Below are positions 23,861 through 36,527 of a stretch of DNA of 64,000 nt, piece after piece; the first letter of the stretch is position 1, and the number at the start of each line of letters is the position of its first letter. The position numbers and the translations under genes were made by a program. Under the pieces are notes generated by a model that made no database searches, was not told the origin of the DNA, and was given only the letters and a program-made list of their open reading frames with translations. The DNA comes from Dipteronia dyeriana (taxonomy: Eukaryota > Streptophyta > Magnoliopsida > Sapindales > Sapindaceae): positions 44,145,098 through 44,209,097 of the forward strand of contig CM065297.1 in NCBI GenBank assembly GCA_032871835.1, read 5' to 3'.

Positions 23861-24793
23861 AGACAAGAGATCGAAATTAAATTCCTCTTGAATTGTGGTA
23901 CATAATAAACGTTTATTAAAACTAAATGCCTATAAGAATCTAAATTGATTCTAATAGTTCCCACTACACTAGTAAACACCAACGCTCCAATGCCTAAATT
24001 CAAGTTGAATTCATTCTTATTCAGTCTTTTCCTTTTACCCCCTTTTCACCACAAAGAAAACATTTCCCTTTGATCTTGGTTACCTTCTTGGTCTCCTTCT
24101 AAGAAGGCCTAAGTTTCTTTTTCTTCTGTTGTTTCTTGACCTTTCTAACGAGTCTTAACTGTAGCAAATTTACCAACCATATAAATCTCTTGACCCTTGC
24201 CTTTCATAAGGATCTTCTAGATGCTTTGATCATCTTGCATTAGGCCTTGCAAGATGTTTTTCCTTATTGTTCAAGGTGTAGTCAAACTTGAAATGATCAA
24301 AGGAATCTGATGGTGAGTTGACAATCATGTCAATTTTTGTCTCACCATCTATCTCAGCACTATTGAGTACAGCAATGTTGAGATGTGCTATGACTTTCAT
24401 CATGTGATCTTTCACAGCCTGTCTAGGTTTTATCCTAAGATTCATGGAAGCAGTCACTGCCTCTCTCTTAGTTGTTCTAGACCTCATAGCAAACATCTCC
24501 TCTTGAGATATCATTATATCGGCAGCAGTCTCTATTCCTTCATGTTGTTATTGCAATACGTCGGAGATGGTGGCCATAATGTAACATTTAGCCATCTCAT
24601 GTGAAGACTCCCACTGCTGATAATAATCTCTTTGCTATTGATTAGATTCATTAGTAGAAGTTGTTTATGGAATAGACATAACGAATTTATGTTTTTCAGC
24701 TTGCAATAATAACCCAATTTTCCTTTTCCATGTGACATAATTATCATTGGTTAAAGTATTATCTTTTAAGATGTTGATTAGGGATGGGGTAAT
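23861..24793 (-). pseudogene. Copia B: gag remnant lacking protease
   Basis: Gag in minus sense. The start codon equivalent to that of A is ATT (24793-24791), so initiation is lost. A recognisable middle segment reads SMNLRIKPRQAVKDHMMKV (about 24460-24400). The knuckle begins CFLCGEKG and then breaks off: the His and last Cys and the whole DSGA protease motif are missing, and the sequence jumps to the NEFNLN segment that precedes GAG-pre-integrase (junction near 24037). E has the same junction. Confidence 0.88.
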
Positions 24794-26109
24794 GATTTCT
24801 TTTAAATAACAAAAATTATATAAGTAAATAATCATGATATAGCACTTTTGAATATTTATCTTGAATTAAATAAAATAATTCAATCGTAAAAATTCAACGG
24901 TGATCCAACACCCATAAATGTCATGCCTCCTTTGGGAGTTCGCAACATTTACTAGTTTGACTAGGTTCCACCTTATTGTTAACATAACAACCAACGTTTT
25001 CAATTTTAGCCTTGCAAATTTTATTAACAAGAACTCTTGGGAGGATATTAATAAAATTACATTGAATGTGTTACCAAGTTATCGACCTTTAATATAATCC
25101 CTCACAAATATCCCTCCTTTGGGAGTAGATATCGTTTGGGCTAATTGTCTAGTCTATCCTTGTAAGGAAGTGTCTTGCTAAATTCCATTCATGAATACCT
25201 CTTGGGAGGTTATTACACGAAACATAAAGCTCAACTAAACTTGGAGACCGTAGGTGTTCCAAAACACCTTCTCCCACTCAGTTATTTAAGGCGTATGATC
25301 GAATTCCAAAGAATGATTTACCAATTTATCTAGATGCCAATTTAAATACCTAAACCATTCTCTGCATGTTCATACCAATAGAAATATATGAGTGGCACTC
25401 CTATTCTATATGACATGTTATCAAACGATGACAAACGTTGCAATATTTACGAAAATATAAATAGCTACTATTTTGGTCCATCCTAGAAAAACAAGTAAAT
25501 TACATGTCTTGGAATACAAAAACTCCTTTCTTGTCGAACAAGTCTTCACGCGACCTTCGTCGTTCGGACTCCCTCGGCTGCCTCCCATGGGCATGCGCAT
25601 GCCACAAACCCATAAAGGGCTGCCATGCACAGCCCATGGCTCCCATAGGGCTGCCGTGCGCAGCCCATGCCACAACAAATGTGGCTGCGTGCTCTTCGTA
25701 CACACGTTTGTTGCTACAACTCGCACGGTCCCAAACTTGCTCCGGTTGCTCCCAATTCTTCAAACCTTCGAGTCTTCGATACTTGAGTGTATTATAGAAG
25801 AATTATAAATAAAAATACTGCAACTTTTTTTTATTACAACAAAAAAAAAACTTAGCAACTACCAAGAAGGAAATTACGACGATGATAGACCACCCTTCTT
25901 GTTACAATCCCAAAACAAAAATACATTAAAATTCTATGACCAAAATTGAGCAATAACAAACCACATATAAAATATTTATATATCCATACATTTCAATGTA
26001 AATATATATGTGAATACCTAGAGTGTCATCTCTTTCTAAAACATGCATATATACTATAAAAAGAAAAAGATTCACGTACACATACATAAATTAATCAAGG
26101 GTACAACTA
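24794..26109 (-). other. Copia B: leader with GC-rich stem-loops
   Basis: About 1.3 kb between PBS and gag. It is AT-rich except for a GC-rich block (about 25540-25745) holding paired stem-loops and a perfect 14-bp palindrome. A sense frame of 101 codons (25726-25421) overlaps this block; partial counterparts occur in E and G. No known protein family is recognised. Confidence 0.75.
25590..25666 (-). other. Leader palindrome and two stem-loops (copia B)
   Basis: GGCATGCGCATGCC (25590-25603) is a perfect palindrome. The first stem-loop (25617-25635) pairs GGGCTG with CAGCCC. The second (25648-25666) pairs GGGCTGC with GCAGCCC around CGTGC. Equivalent structures are at 47242-47292 in E and 59373-59391 in G. 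Confidence 0.8.
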
Positions 26110-26122
26110 GGCTATGATACCA
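26110..26122 (-). other. Primer binding site of copia B
   Basis: In minus sense TGGTATCATAGCC starts two bases after the 5' LTR end. It is iMet-tRNA type, with one mismatch to the usual TGGTATCAGAGCC. Confidence 0.9.
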
Positions 26123-26124
26123 AT

Positions 26125-27830
26125 CGTAGGGAAAGTCACGCGCAGCGGAAGCGTAAGAAAAATTTATGAAATTAGGGTTTGCGTATAAATAAAAAATTTC
26201 CCTTTATATTAACAAGAACCTTAACCCTAGATTAATTAATTTATATAAAAAGTGTCGTACCTTTTTCTTGTGACGATTGAACTATCGTCGAATTGAATCC
26301 GCAAGATCTTTCAATCCAATCACAAACGTGAATCTCCTAGGAGTGTGGGCTCCCTTTCTTTAAATTGTATACATGAGGATGGAAACAAATAAAATCTTTC
26401 TCTTTGTTAGTCATAATAATCCTCCAAGAAGCTAACAAAGAATGTTAGGTCACTTGTGAATTATCAATCAATTTTATTGAAACTCGCTTGAAACTTGATT
26501 CGATGTTGTACACAAAACCTTTCAATATAAAGGCTACTAGTGCACTATCGAATACAAAACGTTCTTTCTTCCTTTTCCTCTGTGCCGAATTATCACACAC
26601 CAGTATTTAGAGTTGGATGTATTTATCTGGAGCAAGAACCGAATTCTCTATACTCAAAATTCAATGGTGGACGAAAACCCTTTTAGAAAAAAATTAGTGC
26701 TTGACCAAATTTTTCTTCTTAGAATTATCTAATGGCTGAATTTTTCCTCTCTCTAAATTTGCTTTGGCTTGCACAAAATTTGGAGCTTAAAATCATGTCT
26801 TGGCCGAAATTTAGAGTTGCTATATATAGGATCATAAATCCTTTTCTAAAAAGGATTTACTTGGTAGTTAAGAATCCTTTCCTTAGGTGGATTTACTTGG
26901 TGGTTAAGAATCCTTTTCAAAGAAGAATTCTACCATTAGGTAGTTTTACTTAGTGACTAAGAATTCTTTTCCAAAAATAATTCTTTCCTACACCAAGACT
27001 CCTAATCCAACTTAATAGTGTATTTGTAACCATATTAAAGACTTTTTATTTTGATTAGATAAATAAATCTTTTTTATTTATCTACTTATCAAATATAGTC
27101 TTTAATATTAATTATACTACCAACAATAGTATAATTTTAGGAGACCTACTCGTACTAGAAAAAGATTTTGACTTTTAATTAAATAATTAATTAATTTCGT
27201 TTTAATTAAATAATAAAATAAAAATAATATAATTAAGCTACTTTAAATAGCCTTGCCTCCCAACACATATATGGGTCAATATACTATTTTTCTTATTTTA
27301 TTAAATCTATTGGACCTTAATAAAAAGTTCACATGTGAACTAGACCTATTCTTACAAAAAGAAACAAGTTCATATGCCTTAATACAATTCTAGATGGACC
27401 CCTAAATTGGTCCGGTAGAATATATCAAGTGATCCATGGAAGTTCGTGTGGATTGGGGATCTTGGTGGGCTATCTAAATAAAAGCTCCAATAGACACAAC
27501 CCAATCACAATCAACAAATGATTCACTTAGGTTCGATATATTAATTTTAGTTCATTACACTAAAAAACTAAAATTAGACTCTTAAATAAAGATAGAAAAA
27601 TTTGATGTTACTCATTCATACCCTAGACGATCTTAATGGAGAAAGTGTATCCTCGTGAAGAATATCAGTAATCGGCAAGAGCTCATAGACCGCATATAAC
27701 TCTCCAAGTTACCATATTTACTCATATGACCACATTTTGTACTTGGATATTTTGACTTGTCTAGAAGCCATGTTTCAATAGACACTGCTGAAAACTTAAT
27801 GTTAAGATTTAATATCCAATACCTCAAAAC
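26125..27830 (-). repeat. 5' LTR of copia B, segment 1
   Basis: Starts CGTAGGGAAAGTCACG (terminal T changed to C) next to the PBS and matches 18654-20360. It is interrupted at 27830 by a family 2 solo LTR; AAAAC at 27826-27830 is the left target duplication. Confidence 0.94.
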
Positions 27831-29943
27831 TGTTGGGGTTTATGCCCTAAAAATGTAATTTGTAAATGGATTTAAGAAATAAATAAAAGGAAAAGTTCAA
27901 TTCATTCTTGTTGCGTTGTTTATTTTATAACTTATGCATATTTTTAACATCCAAGATTGCTGGATGTAATCTCAAACTGTGTATATGAGTGTCATATACA
28001 GATGGATACAGTAAGAGATGTGCAATCTAAAGAGTCCATAGATAGCAAATAAAGCTGGATACTTTATTTGTGGTTAATCTATAGTTGCGGTTAATCTATA
28101 GTTGCGGTCCATTCCGTAATGTACAGTGATTCTATCCTGAATCATTCATATGGAGATATGAGAATGAAGGCACCTTGTATGATGTGATCATATAGGACTG
28201 GTCCATGATCTATATGAATCTCTCACCAAGATCTGTTTACCGATGAGATTCATATATATCAACTAATGATGGTTATATATAGATACTCTTAATCTTAAGT
28301 GTCTTATCGACTCCTTCAGGTTAGATCATGGTCTTTGATATACCATGGGTGAGGTCGAATGGCAGTTCCCGATCAATATGCTCCGTATGTTAGGATTACG
28401 GTTTGGCTTGTGGCTGGAAAGGTTTGTACACAATAGTGGAATCCACTCCTTCTTGTGAGAAGTATATGGCAGTTCCCTTAAGGGTTGATTCGGTGCTTGG
28501 ACAATATAAGCGCTCTCCTAATTCTGTAAGGAAATAGGATTTATTGTTCATTAGAGAATCAATTGTACTTAAAGGATATATGTAATTAGAGGGGTATAAC
28601 AGACATTATGACCAAGCTCTAATAATGAACTATTGTGGAGGATCACACCATATGTAACAGTTATATCGATGGACACCGAGTAGTATCGGTCTGTGTAAAA
28701 GCGTCTACAATTGAGAGAGTGCAGCTTCGGGTTTTTAGTTGAATAACACCGGAGTTAATAATCAAGGAATACTAATTAAATAGTTTAATTAATGATTCCG
28801 AGGATTATAGGAGCTCAAAATACTGTGGGTCCATTAGGTCCCCTTACTAGCCCGATCGATTTAGATAACAAGGGTCACGGTTAATTAATTGGATTGTCCA
28901 ATTAATTGTGTTACAAAAGTGGCACGTATTTATTCAGGAATTAATTGAATAATGAGATTATATTATTAATGAATGTTAATAGTTAAATTAATTAAATAAT
29001 TAGATTATTTAGTTATATTGATAATTATGAATTATTAATTTACTATTAATTGGAGGGTGTTAGTTGATATATGGATTTAGGTGAAGATAAAATAATAGGA
29101 TTAATTTATTTTACTAAATCATTTATCTAAGTATTTGAATTTAAGTTTAAAATTTAAAATATTTATTATCACTTTTAATATATTAGATATATTTGAAAAG
29201 GATAATTAAAAGATATATATCAATTAATAACACAAGAGAATGCATTGGATGCAAATAGGTGTGTGCACATGAAACAATAGTCAAAAGAAGAATTTGCATA
29301 GGTTGCAAATACTTGATACACATATATGATATATATTATTGGAAGAGGCGTGATATATTAGATATAGACTTAGATTGAAAAAAGAAAAAAAATATACATA
29401 TATATTTGTGCGCAGGAGTGATATATATATATATATATTGTGAAACAAGAAGTGCAGTGTTTTTTTTTAAGAAAAAATTATATCTATATTGTTCTTTATA
29501 TACATATAAAGACGAAAAAAAAAGTTTTTTTTTTTCTTGTTGGCTTGAACAAGTGAAGATATTTATTGCATGTGTGCCTATGAAAAGATTAAAGCAAGTG
29601 TTGCATATTGATCTAGAAGAAAGAGTTTCTTCAATTCTCTCTACATCCGCCATTCATGTTCATGAGACCATGACGCGCCCACAACGCAGTTACCAGATCC
29701 GAGAGATAGCGAGGAAGGTCGAGTGGTTCAGACAGGAGCACATCGTAAAGTGAAGGAGCCTCCAAAGGTTGGTATGTTCTTCTAATTTTTGTTGATTACA
29801 ATTTTCTTTATATACATATTGTATGTATTAGTTTTGAAAAATAACAACGATCCAAAGTTCACTGGTTCTAGATACAAATATGATATGTATAAAAATTCTT
29901 AAAAACTAGTTCCGCTGCATAACCGGTGAACGAGGCTCCAACA
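27831..29943 (+). mobile_element. Solo LTR, family 2 (same family as H)
   Basis: A 2,113-bp LTR from TGTTGGGGTTTATGCCC to GAGGCTCCAACA, matching both LTRs of H in the same orientation. The 5-bp duplication AAAAC flanks it at 27826-27830 and 29944-29948. No internal region is present, so it is a solo LTR formed by LTR-LTR recombination. It has a private 17-bp duplication near 28080 and a diverged 3' portion (about 29270-29600). Confidence 0.95.
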
Positions 29944-29948
29944 AAAAC

Positions 29949-30058
29949 ATCCATATTATGATATTCTACTCTCATTTAATAAATGGAGCCATGATGTTCA
30001 TATCTATAAATGAAGTCCTCTATCTATTAACAAATGAAAACCGTCAAACTATCGACAA
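29949..30058 (-). repeat. 5' LTR of copia B, segment 2, truncated
   Basis: Resumes the B LTR after the solo LTR and stops at AAACTATCGA, about 550 bp short of the expected terminus. The sequence then switches to the plus-oriented LTR of C. Confidence 0.88.
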
Positions 30059-32121
30059 AAAGAGTATAATAATGTATTTAACAATCTTTTCATATTTATA
30101 AAGTGATTTCTCGTTTAACAAATCTTATAGCATTTATAGTTTAATTATTATAATTGTCAAAAGTAAATAATCATAAGGTCAAAAGACTATGAGAAAAGAA
30201 GAATTGTTCATACATCCAGATATGTATGAGGTAGACATAATTCTTTAGTTATTCTTGAATAATATCCTCAACTTAAGAAAAAGGTTGGGCACATTTATCT
30301 TGTTAAAGTTGTAGATTCTTTTGCTAATATTTGAGTGGGATCAAATGTGTTATGATGAGTCTAAAATCACCAAAGTGTGGTGTCTTTGGGCAAAAGAATC
30401 TAGTGCACTAGGTGCATTGAATAGGATCACAGTGAAATACTTTATCTAGAACAGTCAATGGATAAAAGTTTTCACTTGAAGACAATCAGATAGTCTATCT
30501 CAATCCTGAGAAAAATGATGGACTTACGGTTATAAGTGTTATCATTTGAGCTATCAATGAGTACGATTATATAACATAGTCTATCCTCGATAGTTTTGTG
30601 GTATTCATTTATTAATCGATAGAGGAATTCATTTATAGATATGGACATCGTGACTCCATTTATTAAATGAGAGTAGAATATCATCGTGTGGATGTTTGGA
30701 GATATTGGATATTAAATTTTAACGTTAAGTTTTCAATAGTATCTATTGAAACATGGCTTCTGGACAAGTCAAAATATCCAAGTTCAAAATGTGGTCATAT
30801 GAGTAAATATTGTAACTTGGAGAGCTATAGGCGGTCTATGAGCTCTTGGCGATTACTGATATTCTTCACGGGGATACACTTTCTCCAATAAGGTTGTCTA
30901 ATGTATGAATGATAAATATTAACTTATTCTATCATTATTTAAGAGTTCAATTTTAGTTTTTAGTGGAATAAAATGAAATTAATAGATCGGACCTAAGTGA
31001 ATCATTTGTTGATTGTGATTGGGTTGTGTCTACTGGAGCTTAAATTTAGATAGCCGGCCAAGATTCCCAATCCACACGAACTTGCATGGATCACTTGATA
31101 TATTCTACCGGACCAATTTAGAAGTCCATTTAGAATTGTATTAAGGCATGTGGACTTGTTTCTTTTTGTAATAATGGGTCTAGTTCATATGTGGATTTTT
31201 TATTGAGGTCCAATGGATTTAATAAAATATAAAAAATAATATATATGCATATATAATGTGTTGGGCGGAAAGGCTATATAAGATAGCTTAATATATTATT
31301 TTTTATTTTATTTTTTAAATAAATGGAAATTAATTAATTGTTTAATTAAAAATCGAAATCTTTTTCTAGTAGGAGAAGGTCTCCTTATATTATACTATTG
31401 TTGGTAGTATAAATACTATTAAAGATTATATTTGATAAGTAGATAAATGAAAAGAAATATTTATCTAGTCAAATTAGGAAATCTTTAATATGATTACAAA
31501 TACTCTATTGAGTTGGATTATGAGTCTTGGTTTAGGAAAGAATTCTTTTTGGAAAAGGATTCTTGGTCACCAAGTAAATCCATATTAGGATAAGATTCTT
31601 ACCCACCAAGTAAATCCTTCTCTTAAATTCGACCAGCCCTACTAATTCTAAGATGGAATTTCAGCCAGCCCTAGTTATATATAAGAGAAACTTTTTGGCC
31701 AACCTAAGAATTCTACTTGAAGAGAATTCGGCCACCATAAGAATTTTGGAAGAAAAATTGTTTTTGCTCTAGAAAAAATTCGATCAACTCTATGAAATAG
31801 TATGAGATTCGGTAAAAAAGAAAAGGAAGAAAGAACGTTTAGTTTTCTATAGTACACTAGTAGCCTTTACATCAAAAAGGTTTTGTGTACAACATCGAAT
31901 CAAGGTTCACGTGAGTTTCAATCAAATTTATTGATAATTCACAAGTGACCTAATGTTCTTTATTTTTTTCTTGGAGGATTAAAGTGACTAACAAAGAGAA
32001 AGATTTTGTTTGTTTCGATCCTCAGGTATACAATTTAAAGAAAGGGAGCCCACACTCATAGGTGTTTCTCTTTCGTGATTGGATTGGAAGATCTTACGGA
32101 TTCAATTTGGTGCCAGTTCAA
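30059..32121 (+). repeat. 5' LTR of copia C (family 1), both ends missing
   Basis: Plus-oriented family 1 LTR. It lacks the first ~22 bp (TGTTGGGATTATGCTCGATAG is absent) and the last ~150 bp. A TATATAAG box lies near 31678. At about 32121 it is fused directly to integrase sequence. Confidence 0.9.
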
Positions 32122-34310
32122 TTGGATAATTTCTCAGTTTTCTGCACCAGGTACACCTCAACAAACGGGATGGCAGAAAGGAGAAATATAACTCTTTTGG
32201 ACATGGTTAGGTCTATGTTGAGTTATTCAATGCTTCCTAATTCTTTATGGGGATATGCTTTACAAACTTCTGTGTACCTTTTAAATGACGTACCATCTAA
32301 GTTGGTTCCTAAAACACTGCATGAGTTATGGACCAGGCGAAGGCCTAGTTTACAACACTTAATGATATTTGGATGTCCTGCGCATGAGTTAAAAGGAAAG
32401 ACAGAAAAGATGGAGTCCCGTTCAGAAACATGCATATTTGTAGGGTATCCAAAAGGAACAAAAGGATATTATTTCTATAGTCCTTCAGATCTTAAAGTAT
32501 TTGTTTTGACAAATGCTAAATTTCTATAATAATACTATATGAATAATTTTGTGCCTAAAAGTAGAATTGTCTTGAATGAGCTTTCAGGAGATACAATTCC
32601 ACAAGAGGTTTCACAATTGTAAGTTCCTCACCAACGCAAGATCAACAATCTATCATACCTCATCGTAGTGGGAGGGTTAGTAGACAACCCGAAAGATACA
32701 TAGGTCTAGGAGAATCTGTAGAGAATATTTCGGACGACGATGATCCTTATACGTAAAGGGAAGCAATGGAAGATATTGATTGTCGCCATTGGCAAAAAGC
32801 AATGCAATCCAAAATTGAATCTATATTAAAAAACAAAGTTTGGTCTCTTATAGACTTGCCTAAAGTCTGGTGCAAGTGGGTATACAAGAGGAAAAGAGGA
32901 ATGGATGGAAAGGTGGAAACCTTTAAAGTTAGATTGGTAGCTAAAGGTTATACACAGAAGGATGGTATCGATTATGAAGAAACCTTCTCTCCTATGGCCA
33001 TGCTTAAATCTATTAGGATACTCTTATCCATTACGGCATCTCTAGACCTAGAGATTTGGCAAATGGACTTCAAGACAACTTTCCTTAATGGAAGTCTTGA
33101 TAAATGCATCTATATGATACAACCGAAAGGATTCATTGAAAAAGGCCAAGTGGAAAGGGTATTCAAATTGCAAAGATCCATATATGGATTGAAGCAAGCA
33201 TCCATATCCTAGAACATAAGGTTCGATCAAGCCGTGAAATTTTTTGAATTTATTCAAAACCTTGATGAACCACGTGTATACAAATTGATTAAAGATGACA
33301 AGTTGGTTTTCCTAGTTCTTTGCATTGATGATATACTACTTATAGGAAAGGATGCAGGTGTAATGACTCGATAAAAGAATGGTTAGCAAAAAATTTGATA
33401 TGAAGAACTTAGGAGAAACAAGTTTTATTCTTGGTATCCAAGTCATAAAGGATAGAAAGAATAAAACGATTGCATTATCCTAAGCATCATCCATAGATAA
33501 AATCTTGTCTAGGTTTTCCATACAATATTCCAAGAAAGGTATGTTACCTTTCAGACATGGAATCAAACTTTCTAAGGAACAAGTTCCTAAGAATGAGCAT
33601 GAAGAGCAATTCATGAGTAGAGTTCCATAAGCATCGATAGTTGGAAGTCTCATGTATGCAATGCTTTGTACTAGACCAGATATTTGTTTTGTTGTGGGCA
33701 TAGTTGGCAGCTTTCAATCGAAGCCTGGTCTTGATCACTGGATGGCAGTCAAGCATATTTTTAAGTATCTCAGGAGAACGAGAGATTATACACTTTTATA
33801 CTCTGGAGGGGATTTAATTCCCATTGGGTATACAGATTCTGATTTTCAGTAAGATTATCACTCCAAGAGATCAACATCAGGATCTGTGTTTACTATTAGA
33901 GGAGCGGCCATCATATGGAGGAGTATCAAGCAATCTTGTATTGCTGATTCCCCCATGGAAGCTGAGTATATTGCCGCATGCGAGGCTGCTAAAGAGGTTG
34001 TCTGGCTCCAACAATTCTTGATTGACTTGGAAGTGGTTCATGATGCGAATAAGCAGATCACTATCTATTGTGACAGTACTGTAGCAATGACATTTTTGAG
34101 GTAACCAAGAAGTCATAAAATAGGGAAACACATTGAAAGAAAGTATCACCTTCTTAGGGAAATTATGCATAGAGGTGACACGTGACGATTACCAAGATCG
34201 CGTCAGCAAATAATCTAGCGGATCCCTTTACGAAGGCTCTTCCACACAAGAGTTTTAATGGGCATCTATAGAACATGGGGATGATAGATATGACACATTA
34301 GCTATAGAGC
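32122..34310 (+). pseudogene. Copia C: integrase C-half, RT and RNase H remnant
   Basis: Pol of C after a deletion that removed the LTR end, PBS, leader, gag, protease and the integrase N-half. It begins in '[20 protein letters not shown]', so the core Glu is kept but the two Asp are gone. An open frame runs from LTR sequence at 32062 across the junction to 32529. RT pieces follow (32766-33212, with [17 protein letters not shown] and QMDFKTTFLNG); the catalytic motif has become CIDD (near 33321). RNase H follows (GYTDSDFQ, SPMEAEYIAACEAA). The family stop TAG after DMTH is present. Many stops and shifts. Confidence 0.91.
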
Positions 34311-34321
34311 AAGTAGGAGAT
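34311..34321 (+). other. Polypurine tract of copia C
   Basis: AAGTAGGAGAT, one change from the AAGTGGGAGAT of B, E and H, abuts the 3' LTR. Confidence 0.9.
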
Positions 34322-36527
34322 TGTTGGGATTATGCTCGATAGCAAGAGTATAATAATGTATTTGACAAACTTTTCATATTAATAAAGTGATTTATAGTTT
34401 AACAAATCTTATAGCATTTATAGTTTAATTATTTTAATTGTCAAAAGTAAATAATCATAAGGTCAAAAGGCTATGAGAAAAGAAAAATTGTTCATACATC
34501 TAGATATGTATGAGGTAGGAACAATTCTTTAGTTAGTCTCGAATAATATTCAAAACTCAAGAAAAAGGTTGGGCGCCTTTATCTTGTTAAAGTTATAGAT
34601 TCTTTTGTTAGCACTTGAGTGGGATCAAATGTGTTATGATGAGTCTAAAATCATCAAAGTGTGGTGTCTTTGGGCAAAAGAATCTAGTACACTAGGTGCA
34701 TAGAATAGGATCACAGTGAAATACTTTATTTGAAATTTAAAAAATTCACTTGAAGACAATCAGAGAGTCTATCTCAATCCTGAGATAAATGATGGACTTA
34801 TTGTTGCAAGTGTTATCATTTGAGCTATCAATGAGTACGATTATATAGCATAGTCTATCCTTGATAGTTTGGTGGTATTTATTTGTTAATCGATAAAGGA
34901 ATTCATTTATAGATATGGACATCGTGGCTCCATTTATTAAATGAGAGTAGAATATCATCATATGGATGTTTTGAGGTATTGGATATTAAATCTTAACGTT
35001 AAGTTTTCAATAGCGTCTAATGAAATATGACTTATGGACAAGTCAAAATATCCAAGTTCAAAATGTGGTCATATGAGTAAATATGGTAACTTAAAGAGCT
35101 ACAGGTGGTCTATGAGCTCTTGGCGATTACTGATTTTCTACACGAGGATAAACTTTCTCCAATAAGGTTGTCTAGGGTATGAATGAGAAATATTAACTTT
35201 TTCTATCTTTATTTTAGAGTTCAATTTTAGTTCTTTAGTGGAATGAACTAAAATTAAATAGATTGGACCTAAGTGAATCATTTGTTGATTGTGATTGGGT
35301 TGTGTCTATTGGAGCTTAAATTTAGATAGCCCGCCAAGATCCCCAATCCACACGAACTTGCATGGATCACTTGATATATTTTACCGGACCAATTTAGGGG
35401 TCCATTTAGAATTGTATTAAGGCATGTGGACTTGTTTCTTTTTGTAATAATGGGTCTAGTTCACATGTTGATTTTTTATTAAGGTCCAATGGATTTAATA
35501 AAATAAGAAAAATAATATATTTGCCTATATAATATGTTGCTCAGCAAGGCTATATAAGATAGCTTAATATATTGTTTTTTTATTTTATTATTTAACTAAA
35601 AGGAAATTAATTAATTTGGTAATTAATTAATTGTTTAATTAAAAATCAAAATCTTTTTCTAGTAGGAGATGGTCTCATAATATTTTACTATTGTTGGTAG
35701 TATAATTAATATTAAAGATTATATTTGATAAGTAGATAAATAAAAAGAATTATTTATCTAGTCAAATTAGGAAATCTTTAATATGGTTACAAATACACTA
35801 TTGAGTTGGATTAGGAGTCTTGATGTAGAAAATAATTATTTTTGGAAAAATATTCTTTGTCACCAAGTAAATCCACCTAATGATACGATTCTTACCCACC
35901 AGGTAAATCCTTCTCTTAAATTCGACCAGCCCTAGTTCTATATAAGAGAAAATTTCGGCCAACCTAAGAATTCTACTTGGAGAGAATTCGGCCACCATAA
36001 GAATTTTGGGAGAAAAAATTGTTTTTACTCTAGATAAATTCGATCAACTCTAAGAAATAGTGTGAGATTCAGCAAAGAAGAAAAAGAAGAAAGAACGTTT
36101 AGTTTTTTATAGTACACTAGTAGCCATTACATTAAAAGGTATTTTGTACAACATCGAATCAAGGTGCACACAAGTTTCAATCAAATTGATTGATAATTCA
36201 CAAGTGACCTAACGTTCTTTGTTTTCTACTTGGAGGATTATTGTGACTAACAAATAGAAATATTTTGTTTCTTTCCATCCTAAGGTATACAATTTAAAGA
36301 AAGGGAGCCCACACTCCTAGGTGATTCACGTTCATAATTGGATTTGAAGATCTTGCGGATCAATTCGACGCTAGTTCAATCATCACGAAAAAAAGGTACG
36401 AAACTTTTATATACATCAATTAATCTAGGGTTAAGGATCTTGCTATTGAAAAAGGGAATTTTTTATTTATTTATACCAAACCCTAATCTAATATTTTTCA
36501 CGCTTCCTTTCTGCAATTTTCCTTACA
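34322..36527 (+). repeat. 3' LTR of copia C (family 1), 2.2 kb
   Basis: Runs from TGTTGGGATTATGCTCGATAG to CAATTTTCCTTACA. The TATA candidate TATATAAG is at 35938-35945, preceded by ACCAAGTAAATCC-type modules. It abuts the minus-oriented LTR D with no spacer. Confidence 0.93.

Noticed and set aside
25473..25808. Plus-strand frames over the GC-rich leader block of B (also in E and G)
   Set aside because: They are antisense to the element and reflect low stop-codon density in GC-rich DNA.
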